Source of the DNA: Tetrahymena thermophila SB210
Lineage: Eukaryota > Ciliophora > Oligohymenophorea > Hymenostomatida > Tetrahymenidae
Reading direction: 5' to 3'
DNA: 64,000 bases
NCBI RefSeq assembly: GCF_000189635.1
Contig: NW_002476434.1
Span: 1,364,001-1,428,000 of the forward strand
In this document: positions 49,201-63,800 of the stretch, piece after piece
Position numbering within the stretch: the first letter of the stretch is position 1
Layout: each line of letters begins with the position of its first letter
Program-made: the position numbers and the translations under genes
Notes under the pieces: generated by a model
What the model was told of the DNA's origin: nothing
The model's input: the letters and a program-made list of their open reading frames with translations, nothing else
Databases searched by the model: none

Positions 49201-51419
49201 TTTATTACAACTAAAAAGTTAGTTATAACTTAAATTTCCCTTTCCTAAGAAATTTTATAGCAGTACAGCATTAAATTTCTCCGATTGTTATTAATTTGAT
49301 TAAAAATTATACAAAATTGATTAATCTTTTTTAGATATTTTCTAGCTTTTTAAGTACTCAACGGAGGGATAAGTATTAACTGTACTTGTTTTTTATTAAA
49401 TTTTAACACAATTAATTCGATATTTGTAGGATTTTTTTATTCCTTTTCTGCTAAGCATCTAAAGGATAAAACCTACTTTCAAATTTAACTTAATTTTTTG
49501 CAGAATTCATTTAAGTTATTTGAAAAGCTCTTTGATGGCGGCATTCGAATATTGATAGAGTGTTAATTTAAAATTTAAATTTATTACGCTAAATTTGAGA
49601 ATCACCTTCCTTTTTGGTTATGATAGTTTAAGTATGTATATGTAAATATAGGGATGAAGAAATTAAACATGATTATTATAAATCTTGAGTGGTTGATGGG
49701 GAAATCAAATCTTCATCACGAAAACTCTACTTTAGGATTCGGTGTTCATGTATATTACTTTTATAGCTTGCAAATTTTGAATTCATTTATTTTTTTATTT
49801 TATTACTACACAGGTATGTCGTCGTTGTCTGTTTTTCTAAAGAGTTGTCTGATATATCATAATCATAGCTCAGTCTTTAATAATCTCCAATTTTTAATGG
49901 AAATTTTAGTTAGATAGTTTGTGTTTGGGTGGGTTGAAAAAGTAGTTGCGTAAGCAAGTGGGTCAAGTTACTAAGCAAAGAGTTACTAAGAATATTGCTA
50001 AGGGTAAAATGCTTTTAAAAAAGAAAATGCTAGTGAGACTAGCTATGAAATGGGTGATTATTAGAAGGATGATAAATCAACTCCACTTCAAATTTTTATT
50101 TTCTTTTTGAATTTTCAAATTTAGTTTCTCATAGAGTTATTTTATAGTTATGATGAGAGCAAGCGAATGTAGTTTTTCTAAATGATAAGTTCGCTGCTTT
50201 GTATTTAGAGAAGCTATTCTCTGATTAAATTGATTTCTAATGAGGAAATTGTTTTAACCATAAAAAGCTCTTTCTTTTGTATAGGATGTAATTGATCAAT
50301 CATGTCATTTGAGAAATAACTTGTAACTTATAAGAAACTAAAAATGAAATTTGCAAAAGAAAAAAAGAGCACTCTTAGTCAGAGCAACTCCGTTTCATTC
50401 TATGCTTTTCACATTGACCTCCATCTACCTAATGATGGTAGATTTCCTTGAACTTAGCACACTAATTTTTCGTTCTATTCTCCACTGAATCGCCTCTTCT
50501 TTTTGGTTGTTATGAAGGGAAGGAAGTTTTTTTAACTCAGTTCTTTTCATACAAGCTCTGAAAGGGGAATGAGCAAGAGTACTAGGAAGTGAGTTAAGAA
50601 GAACACGATCCAGCTTTACATATATAAGAGAATAGATATTAAAAAGTTATCTTACGTTTAAATAATTATCAAAGGCTAAGAACAAATGATTTGTTTTGTT
50701 AGTTTTCAGTGTGATTAACTGAAATAAAATTACTAGAATAATTTGAGAGGCAGAGAGAGATAATTTGATTGTATTTTGTACTAAAAAATTCAAAAGACCT
50801 CTTAAAAACTGAATAATTTCATAGTTTTTATGTTTTTAATTATCAAATTTCAAGCAATTTTAAATTGATTATTTGTTTGTTTTCTATCACATTTTTTGTG
50901 ATTTTCGCAAATAATAAGAAAATCTAATTAAATATGTGGCATGCTATCAAAAAAAGCATTGTCTGTCTTGTAGAAGCGAAGCAAAGGAATTCACTTTTCT
51001 TTCAGTGAATCTTGCTCATTAGATTTTCTTATGAAAAATGGCATTTTAATTTTTTTTTTTTTAACGAAAGAGGAATCAAAGCATTGAATTTATCCATTTA
51101 TTAATTCGTTCAGTTGATTTTTCATAGGACCTAAAATGCCGTTTTCATATTTAGAAAGAATAACCACTTCAGGGTTTTCTTTTGAGAATTAAATGATTCA
51201 GGAACTCAATTAGTTTGTAATTAAAGACTATACCTTTAGTCTCTTTTTAAATGTTATGGGTAGTAAAAGTTTATTCAGAAGATGTAAGCCAATAATTTCA
51301 TATCCAATCGAACTAATTTCAATATTTTCGTGAGGGAGAAGTAATTTCTCAATCTCTCAATCACGCAAGAATGATTGATTGTTTGAGAGTGGTATGATTG
51401 ATAAAGTAGCTGCAATTCT
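49201..51419. other. Intermediate-composition region with open fragments, no clear gene
   Basis: Less A+T-rich than the left of the window. On the minus strand, immediately 3' of the asparagine-rich gene and in the same frame, long open stretches separated by TGA continue to about 50991 (for example KYENGILGPMKNQLNELI near 51110-51160). Another protein-like stretch with a Met at 50548-50550 ends at TGA 50395-50397 (contains KEEAIQWRIERKISVLSS). On the plus strand a frame from ATG 49654 is open for 212 codons. A perfect hairpin ATTCACT..AGTGAAT lies at 50989-51010. None can be called a gene with confidence. It may hold 3' UTR, decayed exons or an RNA. Confidence 0.35.
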
Positions 51420-52962
51420 TCAATTGAAGATATTTTGGTGGGGAGAAGAGATCAACAACGACTATTCATATTCACTTGAACTTTCATTATTTTGAAGGTC
51501 AAAGTGATTGAAGCCTTGGTTGCCGTTGTGTAGTGGCGAACTATTCTTGTTCTGATTAAGAACAGTCTTCTCTGCTACCATTGTCAAGATCTTAGCAGCT
51601 TTCACTTTATTGTTAAAAGCATTATTTTGAGTTTCAGAATTAATCTTAAGACGAAGTAGTTGCGTCTTGATAAACTGGATTGGAATATTGGTTGAATGAC
51701 ATATTTCTCACTTTGAACGGTTTTGGGTTGATTTTCAAATTAGCGTTCCACTATTCAGGCTTATTGATGAAATGAAGCATAACTTGATTCTTAAAACGAA
51801 TATACTGAGTCTTATCTTCTGAATTTCCTAGCATTATGTATCTTAAGGAGCGTTCTCTTAAGAACCATTTAGCGAATTTTCTAAATATTAGTTTCTGCTA
51901 TTTAACATCCTCTTCTTCTTCTTTAAGGATAGCTAGCAAGTCTTTGAAGGCTCTGTGGCCAGAAATTTTAGGGATGCTGGATCTAATGAAAGGAACAATT
52001 TTTTCATATGTTTCTTCACTTTCTTAGCAGAAGCGCTTGAGAATGATTTCCTTATATTCTTCAGAAATAAAGCAACGCATCATTTAACGAGCAATGTAAC
52101 GACAAATATTCTTATCGTAGTCACGTCTCTTTTAAATAATCTTTTCATATCTTCTTCCATGAAGGTCTCTTTCGCAAATTTTGGGTTGCCCATCTCTTTC
52201 GCGTCTTTCATTTTCTTCTCTAATTTAGCGCTATTCTTCTTCGCTGTATGGTTCAATTATCATCTCAGGAGGCATTTCTTTGAAATCATCGATCTTAAGC
52301 AAGTTAGCTTCACAGAAACTATTTTAAGGCTCGACAGTGTAATTATTGTGAATTTAATTTTTTTAGCTTTAAAGCTGTTAATCAAAGAAATTAATTTACT
52401 AATTCTTTTATTCAGTTAGGACTTAATTAAAAAATGATTGGTTAGTTTTAACTTATTCTATTTCACTTTCAAAGTGGTTTCTCTAAAAGAAATCCATTTC
52501 GCTATTGTGGAAGTTGCTGATGTTGTCAAAGTGATTTTCATTATCATCTGAGTTTAAATTCATAAAATCATATTCGTCATTGTGGTTGTAGTTTTTTCTA
52601 TTTTCGCAGACAGCTGGAAAGCTACTTACATAATTTAAGCTGAAATTATTAGCTTCTTAGAAGTGGTTTCCATAATTATTATTCTCTTACTCATGTTGAT
52701 TAAGCCAAGGGAATGGGGCTACTTCATTGTGAGTGTTTTGAGCCTTGCTGTTGTTGAAATTAGCATTATTAGAATTATTATTATTATTGTTATTCACTAT
52801 GCTTTTGTTATGTGTCAGTGTTGCCAAAGGATTTAACACGTTACCAAAATTAAGAAAGTCACAGGAGTCTGTCTTTTTGAGGGTGAAATCAAATTGTTCA
52901 AAAGCATTTGATGTGTTGGAGAAGGGAAGTTGGAAGTTTAATGCGCTATCAATGTGATTCAT
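51420..52962 (-). CDS. Asn/Gln-rich protein with a C-terminal module resembling the array family
   Basis: From ATG (complement of 52960-52962) the ciliate-code frame is open to TGA at 51634-51636 (442 codons). Just past it a second frame, offset by +1, continues with clearly protein-like sequence (NNAFNNKVKAAKIL, then Asn/Ser-rich) to TGA at 51420-51422. Joining needs a GT..AG intron at 51645-51711 (67 nt; 491 aa) or 51645-51675 (31 nt; 503 aa), or a +1 slip at TTC-TGA. Residues 1-260 are Asn/Gln-rich and low complexity, with an N-run near 58-67. Residues ~215-270 are charged. Residues ~285-400 form a helical domain (CRYIARQMMRCF; KFAKWFLRERSLRYI; QVMLHFINKP). By eye its hydrophobic pattern and order match the conserved half of the array proteins: IKNILK..F, then S+..KI..K, then IF..+L, W and a final ..LI..I. 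It probably acts in the nucleus or cytosol. Function is unknown. Confidence 0.78.
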
Positions 52963-53350
52963 TTAAATGAAAGGGTAATTATTGATTTCTAATTCTTGTA
53001 ATTAACTCGTTTTGATTTAAGGTTTTCTTTTTGAAAAAGAGGAAGCTTTTTTTTTAAAAATAGCTTTGGGGGCTGAAGTTTAAAATTGGTCTAAAAGACG
53101 GTTTTTTGTGTAAATGAACTGGAAATTTCGCTCTACGCGATTTGCACTTAAAATGTTTTCTGGTAGGAGAAACTGTTTGAGTGTGCTTTGCTTATATGTG
53201 CTCTTTGCGGGATGTAAAATTTTTAGGAAATAAATTTCCTCTTTCTTTTTTGAGTTTTAATTGTTTTGTTTTTTATTATTTTTGAGAAGCAAGCTAATAA
53301 TTGCTTTTTTCCATCCTTTGAGATATTGATATCCCCTCTTTATTTCTGAT
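52963..53350 (-). other. Probable 5' leader of the Asn-rich gene
   Basis: Relatively G+C-rich for the window and free of an upstream in-frame ATG that would extend the protein. The composition drops back to A+T-rich beyond about 53400, suggesting a transcribed leader of several hundred nt. Confidence 0.35.
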
Positions 53351-55303
53351 CATCAGATATAATTAAATCTTATATCCTCTACCAAGCTTTCTCTGTCTAT
53401 TCCACCATTCCACCTTTCAAAATTACATGCAAAAAATATAAAATCGTATACATACAAAAACAAACAAGAAAAACATATATCTTTCCCTATACGGTAATTC
53501 GATAGCAATCAGTCCATTTATAACAAACAAATTACATGATTAAATAAATTAATTGTTTATTAATCAATTTTTGTTTAGATGCAATCACTCACAAGCATTC
53601 TTAGTTAGTCTATATTCAAATACCTATTATTTTTAGCTTTGTTTAAGAAGACTCTTTATAGTTTTCAATGAATATTTATCTATCTTTATTTATATATTGA
53701 TTGACTCATTTATTCTTTTTTTACTTTGAATTGCTTTGAGCTTTTCAGAGAGAATAAATAGTGTTTTAACAAGAAATAAATTAATATATAACTCTATTAT
53801 TTTTGTGACTGAGGAGAGAGGGCAAATTATAAATTTATTGGAAACATCAAAAAAATACTTTCTATTTATTTTTCTTAGCCATATTTTAAAATTAAAATTA
53901 TCATTAAACTTAAAATAAAACATTTATTTTTTATTTTTCTTTTGTATTTAAAAAAAATAAATTTCTTATAGAATTTGTTTGATATTTTAGTCAAATAATA
54001 ATAAAATCAATAAATAGATATAGCTTTTAGTTATTAATAAATTTATTAGCAATTAGAAAGTAATTTGAATTCATTCATATTTTCAATTTGCAGTTTTTTT
54101 TAAAAGGGTTTTTTTTGTCACCAAATCTATTTCAAAACAAAGGGAATAACTCAATTAATTGAATATTAGAATTTAATTCCGGATTGTATGTAAAACTATT
54201 TTAAAGATAGCGATGAGACAAAAAAAACTATATCAGATTGATTTGGATTAAGAAAACTTACCATATTTAAAAAATCAAGAGTTTCCATAGAGATTATATT
54301 GATTTTATGTAGAAAATTTATTATTATTCCTTTATTTGAAGAACTTATAGCAAAATAATTTAAAAGTGATGGGATTGTAGATGCTTTAAAAAGTTTTTTG
54401 TTTAAAATAAATGTTAAATAATAGATTACCATAGCTGAAATCTATTTAAGAAAAATTAATTCTGATAATAATTCTTGTAAGTCACTTTTAAATAAAAAAA
54501 TTAAATTAAAAGATGAATTTTATATTGATTTTAACATTTGTGTGCTAAATAAATAAATTTAATTTCACCAAAATAAATTTGATAATTTTGATTTTTAGTT
54601 AAAATTATTTTTTACCATTTTAAATATTGAATTTATAAAAACCTAAGAAGACTTTAAATGGAAATTAATCTGAAATATTAAATGTATTTGGTTGACCTTT
54701 GAAAGTAAAATTATGAATCTTTTATTAATATTTTGAATAAAAATTTTATTTAAAATTATATTTTCAAAATTGTTTTAGAAATGATAAATTGAATGTGAAA
54801 GTATTTTTGAAGTAAGTTTGATAAATAACAACTAAATAAATGCATGGTATTATTTATTGTCTTTATATTTAATCTCTTTAAAATAATAATAGATATCTTA
54901 AAAATATCAATTATTTTTTATAAACCATTGAAAGAAAAAATTTTCAGTTTTTATTAATATTTTGGAAAAAAATTAATTTAAAATTTTAGTTAAAATTAAA
55001 TTTTCAAAAATGTTTTAGAAAAAGATAAATAAATAAATAAATAAATTGAATTTAGAAGTGAAAATTAATTAAATTATTTTTCATTTGATAAAAAACTAGA
55101 TAAATGTAAGATATTATTTATTACCTTTATTTGGAAGTTATTTAAGCTTTTTAAAATATTTATAGATATCTTTCCAAATTAAGGACCTATCGTTTAGATA
55201 TTTATTTTATTAAGCAAATCTTTAATTTTAATTTGAAATAGAAACTAAATCAATAATATCCATTAAAGGATTAATAATATTCAACTTTAAATAAATTACA
55301 AAG
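53351..55303. other. A+T-rich intergenic spacer between divergent genes
   Basis: It separates the minus-strand Asn-rich gene from the plus-strand mitochondrial-protein gene, so promoters of both should lie here, but none is recognisable. Two loosely similar stretches (AAAGTAAAATTATGAATCTTT near 54698 and AAAGAAAAAATTTTCAGTTTT near 54930, each followed by TATTAATATTTTG) suggest an old local duplication of about 240 bp. A minus-strand frame near 54150-54432 is open for ~90 codons but is A+T-driven. Confidence 0.4.
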
Positions 55304-57670
55304 ATGATTTTAGGTAGCAAGAATATACTCAAAAGACTTTATTTAAGCAGCTTTTAAAAGACTGGCAATTTAAAAAAAAATGCTAAATTATATTAGAATT
55401 TAAACGATTTGTTTGCATCTCGTTCCTTATGTATGATGGCAAATAGATCATTCTCTAACATAAATAAATTTGGAGAAAGTGGATTATAGTTAAATGAAAA
55501 AAAAGACTAAAATTAAATCAAAAAGGGAGAGAATGCTTAACGTCGTTAAAGATTAACAGAAAAAGAGGAATCCGATGATTCAGATAATGAAAGCGATTCT
55601 AAGCTAAAATAAAATGTGAATGATGAATCTTAAATGGAAAATGAAAACGAATCAGAAGATCAAAAAGAAATTAATAAACTTACTAAATCAAGAAATCATA
55701 GTGCTTATGATTCTAATGATTCTATTGAGAATTTGGTTGGACTTGAATCTCTTAATGATGAAAATATCCAAAATACCTAAAAGTTGTTAAATAAAATTCT
55801 TAAAGGAGAGGTAGAGTTTGAAGAAGGAGATTCCATCGATAAGCTCGTTTCTCTAGAAGATGTTTTTAAAACAAGAGAAAGACGTCTTTCATTCTAGCTT
55901 ATGGAAATAGAAAATCCATAAAGAATACTTTAATTCTATAACGAAGAAGTAGAAAGAATCAAAAAAAGAGATGGAGAAGAAGATCCCCTTAGTGTTGATG
56001 AAATTTGTCTTTTCTTCTACTTTGCCACTTTTTAGAAAAAATTTATCTCAGATAATGCTACTTTTTAGAAAATTCTTGTTTAAATTATTGAAAATTCTAA
56101 AGATCTTTCAGCAGATTCAATGCAAACATTTATTTGGTCATTAGGCTCATACATGTATGAATTTGGATTTATAGAGTTGTCTGAGTAAATGAAAAAAAAT
56201 TTATCTGATTCAATATTAAAAAAGTGTTAATTTTTCGATTATGCTCAAAATCCTTCTTTGTGTTTTGCCCTAAGCTAAATATTTTAAGGTGAAAATGATG
56301 GTGCTTTGTCTCAACCAATTGTAGATGTTCTTGCCACTAAGAGTGCAAAATACATAGAAACATTAACTCATGACGAGTTAATTACCATGATCATGACTTT
56401 TATGACAGTAGGATATTCAAATTCCTCAACAATAAGTCAATTCGTAGAAAGACTAGTTCAAATTAAAGAGGTAAATTTAATTATTGAATACTAATTTAAA
56501 GTTAAAAATGATTTGTAATTTCATAATATTTTAAAAAAAGCCAAAGCTTTTAAATGTGAAAACATTTTTAACTAAAGTTTTATATTTGATTTTGATTTGT
56601 TAATCGCTTTTGATTTTTTTATGTTAATAATTTATTATTTTTATTCATTTTTATTAATTTTAATTTTTGCATAACTTTTTTGGAAGAATTTTTATAAGCT
56701 TTAAAGAAATTTAATCTTGCAATGCTTGTAAAATTAAGAAATTAGATGTATTTTATCAGAACTAAGTAAAAAATATTGTCTAGAATTTAGATAGATAATT
56801 TAAAACTTTTAGATGAGCTTATGACAAATCAAATAAAAAATTCTTCAAATTAAAATCGATTTTATTAAACTAAATGTTTATTTAAAGTTTTTTTTTCAAT
56901 TCAATTATTAATAATCAAATAGGAATTAGACGAAGAGCAAATTTAAAAAGCCATTAGTGCTTTAGGTGAGTTGAATTATGGTAACTCAAAACAATTCTCT
57001 ATTCTCACAAAAGAAATTCTAGATAGAGACTTAGGTAATTCAGAACCAAATATGTCTACCGAAACAGCCTGCAGTTTGATTTTTACCTTATCAGGTGCCT
57101 AAGTAATTTTTTATTTTTTTTGTTTGTTTTTAATAATATTCAAAAACTAAACGAAATTAAAAGGAAAAAAATGAGGAGCTGCTTAGGAGATTGCTAAGAA
57201 TCATCCATAGTAAATATAAAGAAATTAATATAACAAGCTATGTCAATCTTTGGCTCGGATTAGCTAGATTCAGAATTGATCCTGCCAAATATGAATAGAC
57301 ATTTTCTATTTTGCACAAAGTTCTTGGTTCTGGTCATGTTTTCTAGATTAAAGATTTAAACAATGACGAAATTATTAGAATTATTATTGCAGCTTCTTCT
57401 TTAAAGTTAAATAATAAACCTCTTGTTGGTGATCTCTTAAACAATATATAAAATAGAATGAGATTGCTTAAGACTGATTAGCTTATCCTTTTGGCTAGAT
57501 CAACAGTAATCTATGTTAAATAATTTGAGTCTTTCTTTGTAGGCGTTCACGGTGAATGCTTAGCTAAGCTTGATAAATTCACTCCCGAATAGAAATAAAT
57601 TCTTAAATAAACATTCAATCGTACAAGAATACTTTTCCCACATTCACCATTAACTGATACAACAATTTGA
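55304..57670 (+). CDS. Probable mitochondrial helical-repeat protein (617 aa, 3 exons)
   Basis: Exons 55304-56470, 56923-57102 and 57164-57670 join in frame in the ciliate code (389 + 60 + 168 codons). Introns are 452 and 61 nt with GTAAAT/TAG and GTAATT/AAG ends. Residues 1-55 lack acidic residues except one, are rich in Arg/Lys/Ser/Leu (NILKRLYLSSFQK; FASRSL; NRSFSN) and look like a mitochondrial presequence. This supports the ATG at 55304 over the ATG pair at 55433. Residues ~80-190 are an acidic Asp/Glu/Ser linker. From ~200 to the end the protein is a series of helical hairpins of ~35-40 residues (QTFIWSLGSYMYEFGF; ELITMIMTFMTVGYS; YVNLWLGLARFRID; EIIRIIIAASSLKLNN), the style of FASTK-like or HPR-type organelle RNA-binding proteins. 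No C-terminal RAP domain is seen. The role is inferred: mitochondrial RNA metabolism or translation. Confidence 0.8.
56471..56922 (+). other. Intron 1 of the mitochondrial-protein gene
   Basis: 452 nt, strongly A+T-rich, GTAAAT donor and AAATAG acceptor. It is longer than the other short introns in the window. No ORF or RNA is recognised inside. Confidence 0.8.
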
Positions 57671-58646
57671 TAAATATGGAAATTGAATTTAAAAATGTTA
57701 ATTTTCAATATAAATTTTAAATTTTATTTTCTCAATATGACTTGTATGAAATATTCCTATATAATTAAATTGAAATTTTAAAATAATAAATTCCTTATCA
57801 GAAATTAATATTCAGATTGGAATAGATAACTTAAATTAGCCTAAAATTATTTACACCATTTTGTTCCTCATAATTAGAATTTTTATTCTCTTAATTTTTT
57901 AAATTTCTTTCATTCAAAATTTCAAAATTACAAAGATTAAATTAACAAACAAGCTATTTGATTAAAAAATATATTGAATTTTTATTTGTTTGTAATAAGA
58001 ATTTGTGTGTATTTTTTCCAGTTAACACTTTGGATTATTTATTCTATAATCAATATAAAATTATTGAATTATGTGTCTTAAGTTGTGTTTGATAGAATAT
58101 TGAAATATTTTTTAATTGTTGTTAATTTAAATTTAAAAATTAATTGAGAATCTATTTTAAAATTATGATATTTATTTATAGAATAATTAATTTGTTTAAT
58201 ATGCATATTAGTTTATTTGTTCGTGTTTAATAAATTAAGTAAATATTGAGTTATTTGTTTATTTATTTATTTATGTGAAGAAAAATCTTAAATTTCAATT
58301 GTCTATAGTAAAAATAATTAATAACTAATTATTTTTGTTATAAAAATCAAAATCAAAATGAAGACATACTTAATGATTTCTGATTTGAAGTTGAATTTGT
58401 CGATTTTAATTATTAATATTTTTTTTTTGATTAATCAATAGCTTGCACCTTATCAAGCAAGATTAGAATGAGGAGAAAGTCACTAATGAATGAATGAATG
58501 TATCACCAAAATTTGTTTGTATTTATTATAATATTTTTTTTTTTGCTTTGTTTTGTTTTAAGTGTGGTGGCTAACTTTAATTAATAAAAAAATATTTAAT
58601 TAATAGAATTAATTAATTAAGAAACAAAAATAAATATATTAAAAAG
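57671..58646. other. Spacer between two plus-strand genes
   Basis: A+T-rich with TTTA and TGAA microsatellite-like runs (about 58257-58274 and 58486-58501). It must hold the 3' end of the upstream gene and the promoter of the Vps4 gene. Neither is recognisable by motif. Confidence 0.4.
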
Positions 58647-60804
<2,158 letters not shown>

Positions 60805-63800
60805 TCTAAATATTAAAAAATAATTTTAATCAATTAATATAAAAAATAAACAAAAAACCTATATCTTTAAATTAAAATCCTAATTGTTATAAATATTTTT
60901 GTCATTTATTTTAAAAAATATTAAAGTATCTTCAAATTAAGCTTCAAAATGCAATAAATATTCTTACCTAGTTTTTGGCTTTTTAAAAGTCAGTAAGTAA
61001 ATAAATAAATAAATTATTTTTATTATCAATTTTAGAATAATAATTCTCCCAAAATCTTACTGTCATCGAAAGTAGCATTTATTCAAAAGTATTTATTCTT
61101 TATAAATTATTTCATCAAATAAATCATTTTTAGATAATAAAATAGAAAATAAAATTAATAATTAAAATATAATATAAACTTTTGATATTATTATGTATCT
61201 TAAAAATCAAATTTATTTTATGTTAGAAACAAAAAAACCAATATTAAAATCGATTTTTTGTTAGATGTGAAAACAAACACAATAATAATATTCAAGAAAT
61301 TTATATCAATTATTTTAATATTTATTTAGACTTTAAAATAAGTAAAATTTTTTTTTTTTTTTATATAAGATGTAGCCAGCCAGAGAGAGATTCAATTAAG
61401 GTGCATGAATAAAATATTTTTATAAAAAATTAGTAATTAAACTATATTAAAAATCTATCACAATAAAATCATTTATTATTAATTCGTTTTATATTTTTTA
61501 GCTTTATTAAAATATTTCTCATATATTATTTTATGAAATATAAATTTATATCTAAAAATTACATTTTTTAATGCATGGTATTTAAATTTTTAAGATTTCA
61601 ATTAATAGTTGTGATTATTTATTTATTTGTTTTTTTATGATCTTGATTAATTAAAAAACAATTTTGAAAACTAAGTTAAGTCTTAAAAAAATTGAAATTA
61701 GATATTTGCTTTCTAAGTATTATTGAACTTATTGAATAAATGAAAATATTGAAAAAAGTAATTTAAAAGGAGTAAATTTATTATTTTTTACTAGATTAGA
61801 TACTCCATATTATTTTTGCAATTATTATACCTGAAAAGATGCTTCTTATTTTTTATCAGATTATTAAACAATATTCTTACATTAAAATTTTAATTCATTA
61901 AATTCTAAATATTTAAAATAGATAAAATAGCATATTACTGATAGATAAATAAGGAATTTTGAAATTATTTTAACTTGAATATTAATTTTGATTATAAGTC
62001 TTAACAAATATAAATAACAAACATAAAAGAAATAAAGGTAATATATATCTCATTTAATAGTTAAAAGAGATTTACTTTAATAAGAATAAAATATTATGCT
62101 AAATTAACATTTATAATATCTTTCTAAGTAAACTATAGAAGAAAATAAGAGAAAGAATTTCAAAATTACATTTAGATAAATATTATGCTTAAGTTGGTAA
62201 ATATTTAAATAAAATATAAAAATTAAAAATTAAAAACTGGCTAGTAATATTGAAAAATACTAATTTATCTATTATCAATTTTTTTCTTTATATTTTCTTC
62301 ATAAAGTCTTTTTATGGATAAAAAACTATCAAATGTCCATGCGAAGAGCTACAAAAATATTGTATTATTTAGGTTTTTAAAGTAATATTAGTACAAGTTA
62401 AATAGATTTTGAGTGTTTTATTTCAAAAATTATATTTTAAATGTTAAAAAAATGTATTTAAAACATCTTTAATTATTTTTACTACTAACATAGGGATTAA
62501 TGTCCAAAAAAACCTTTACTATGGAGAGTCAGTCCTTTTTTTAATAAAAATAAAACCTAATTATAAAAATATAATGATTTGTTATAGCATAACATAAAAA
62601 TATAAATTTTTATTAAAATAATCTGAAATTTTTCAAATGACATAAGAGATTTGTATATTTATTTAAAATAGAAAAAAAAAGAAGGTTTTTCAGATTTTTA
62701 ATTTTTTGTTTAAAAATAATAAGCGACAACACAAAGATGCTTAAAAAGATAATAATCTTAGAAAATAGAGATTTTTTTGATTAGCTATAAAGTAGTTAGT
62801 GGATCATTTAAATTTACAACAGCAGATTACACAATTATCAAATTAATTACAAAATTTTCAAAGAATTTATGAAAAGCTAATTTTTATAAACTAAGCAAAT
62901 TTTGGTGAAAGCTGTCTGTCTATTATCTAAATTACTCAACTTAGAAACAGTTTTTTTTCATGTTAGAATGAGTTTACATAAAGATAGCAATTAATTAATA
63001 TAATCATAATTTTAAAGCTATTCTCTCACAATTGATTTTCATTTTTAAATACTAAATAATCAGATAATCTATTTGCTTAAATTACAATTAAATATCTGCT
63101 CAAATCTTTTTTCCTAAAGTATGAGAAACATTACATTATTTTTTTAAAAAAATATTGTCATTTTATTGAAAAATATTAAATTCATTAAAAAGAAACTAAA
63201 TAAAGGAACTTACATTCCTTTATATTTAAATTATTATTGTTTGCATTATTAATTTTCATAGTATTTATGAGAAAAACTTATTTCTTTTCCTAAATAGGCA
63301 AAAAAATTACTACTTTGTGTGAAATCTTATTATTAAAATATTTCAAATGAATCCTAATAAGAAAACTAGTTATATTTATGTTATTATTTACTGGATTTTT
63401 ATTTATTGTAAGGGATTTGTAAAATAATTCGATGGAACAGTGTATAATATTTGTTTTATGCTGGATGGAAGAGACTTTTTAAATTTACTAACGCATAATT
63501 TTAAATAAAAAAGAAAAACGCTGTGACTATCAATTATCAACGCCAAACATAAATAAATAAATAATTAATTATAATTTGGGGTTTTAATTAATTACTGAAA
63601 CGAAAATATGTTATTGATTGTAAGTAATTATCTTTTTGGGAATTGTAAAGTAAATAAAAAAAAATTAAGGTAAAAATATAAATAGATGATACAGTAGTAA
63701 TTATAAGTGGGAATCAAGAAATATGATATAATCTATTTTTTCAAATTAATTATTAAAAAAATCACATTTCAGAAAGGAAAAAAAAAATTATATCTATAAA
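60805..63800. other. A+T-rich intergenic spacer
   Basis: No convincing gene in 3 kb. Small less A+T-rich patches (GTAGCCAGCCAGAGAGAGAT near 61373; TATGGAGAGTCAGTCC near 62520; GATGGAACAGTG and GCTGGATGGAAGAG near 63431-63473) have no open frame worth naming. The last lies about 330 bp before the next gene and may belong to its promoter. Confidence 0.4.

Noticed and set aside
49654-50292. Plus-strand frame open for 212 codons in the ciliate code
   Set aside because: With only TGA as stop and this base composition, open frames of ~200 codons arise by chance; composition is not protein-like and no motif is seen.
51836-52419. Two plus-strand ORFs of 63 and 154 codons
   Set aside because: Antisense to the Asn-rich gene; the minus-strand frame has natural composition and family-like domains.
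54150-54432. Minus-strand frame of about 90 codons
   Set aside because: No motif; composition is that expected from A+T-rich spacer.
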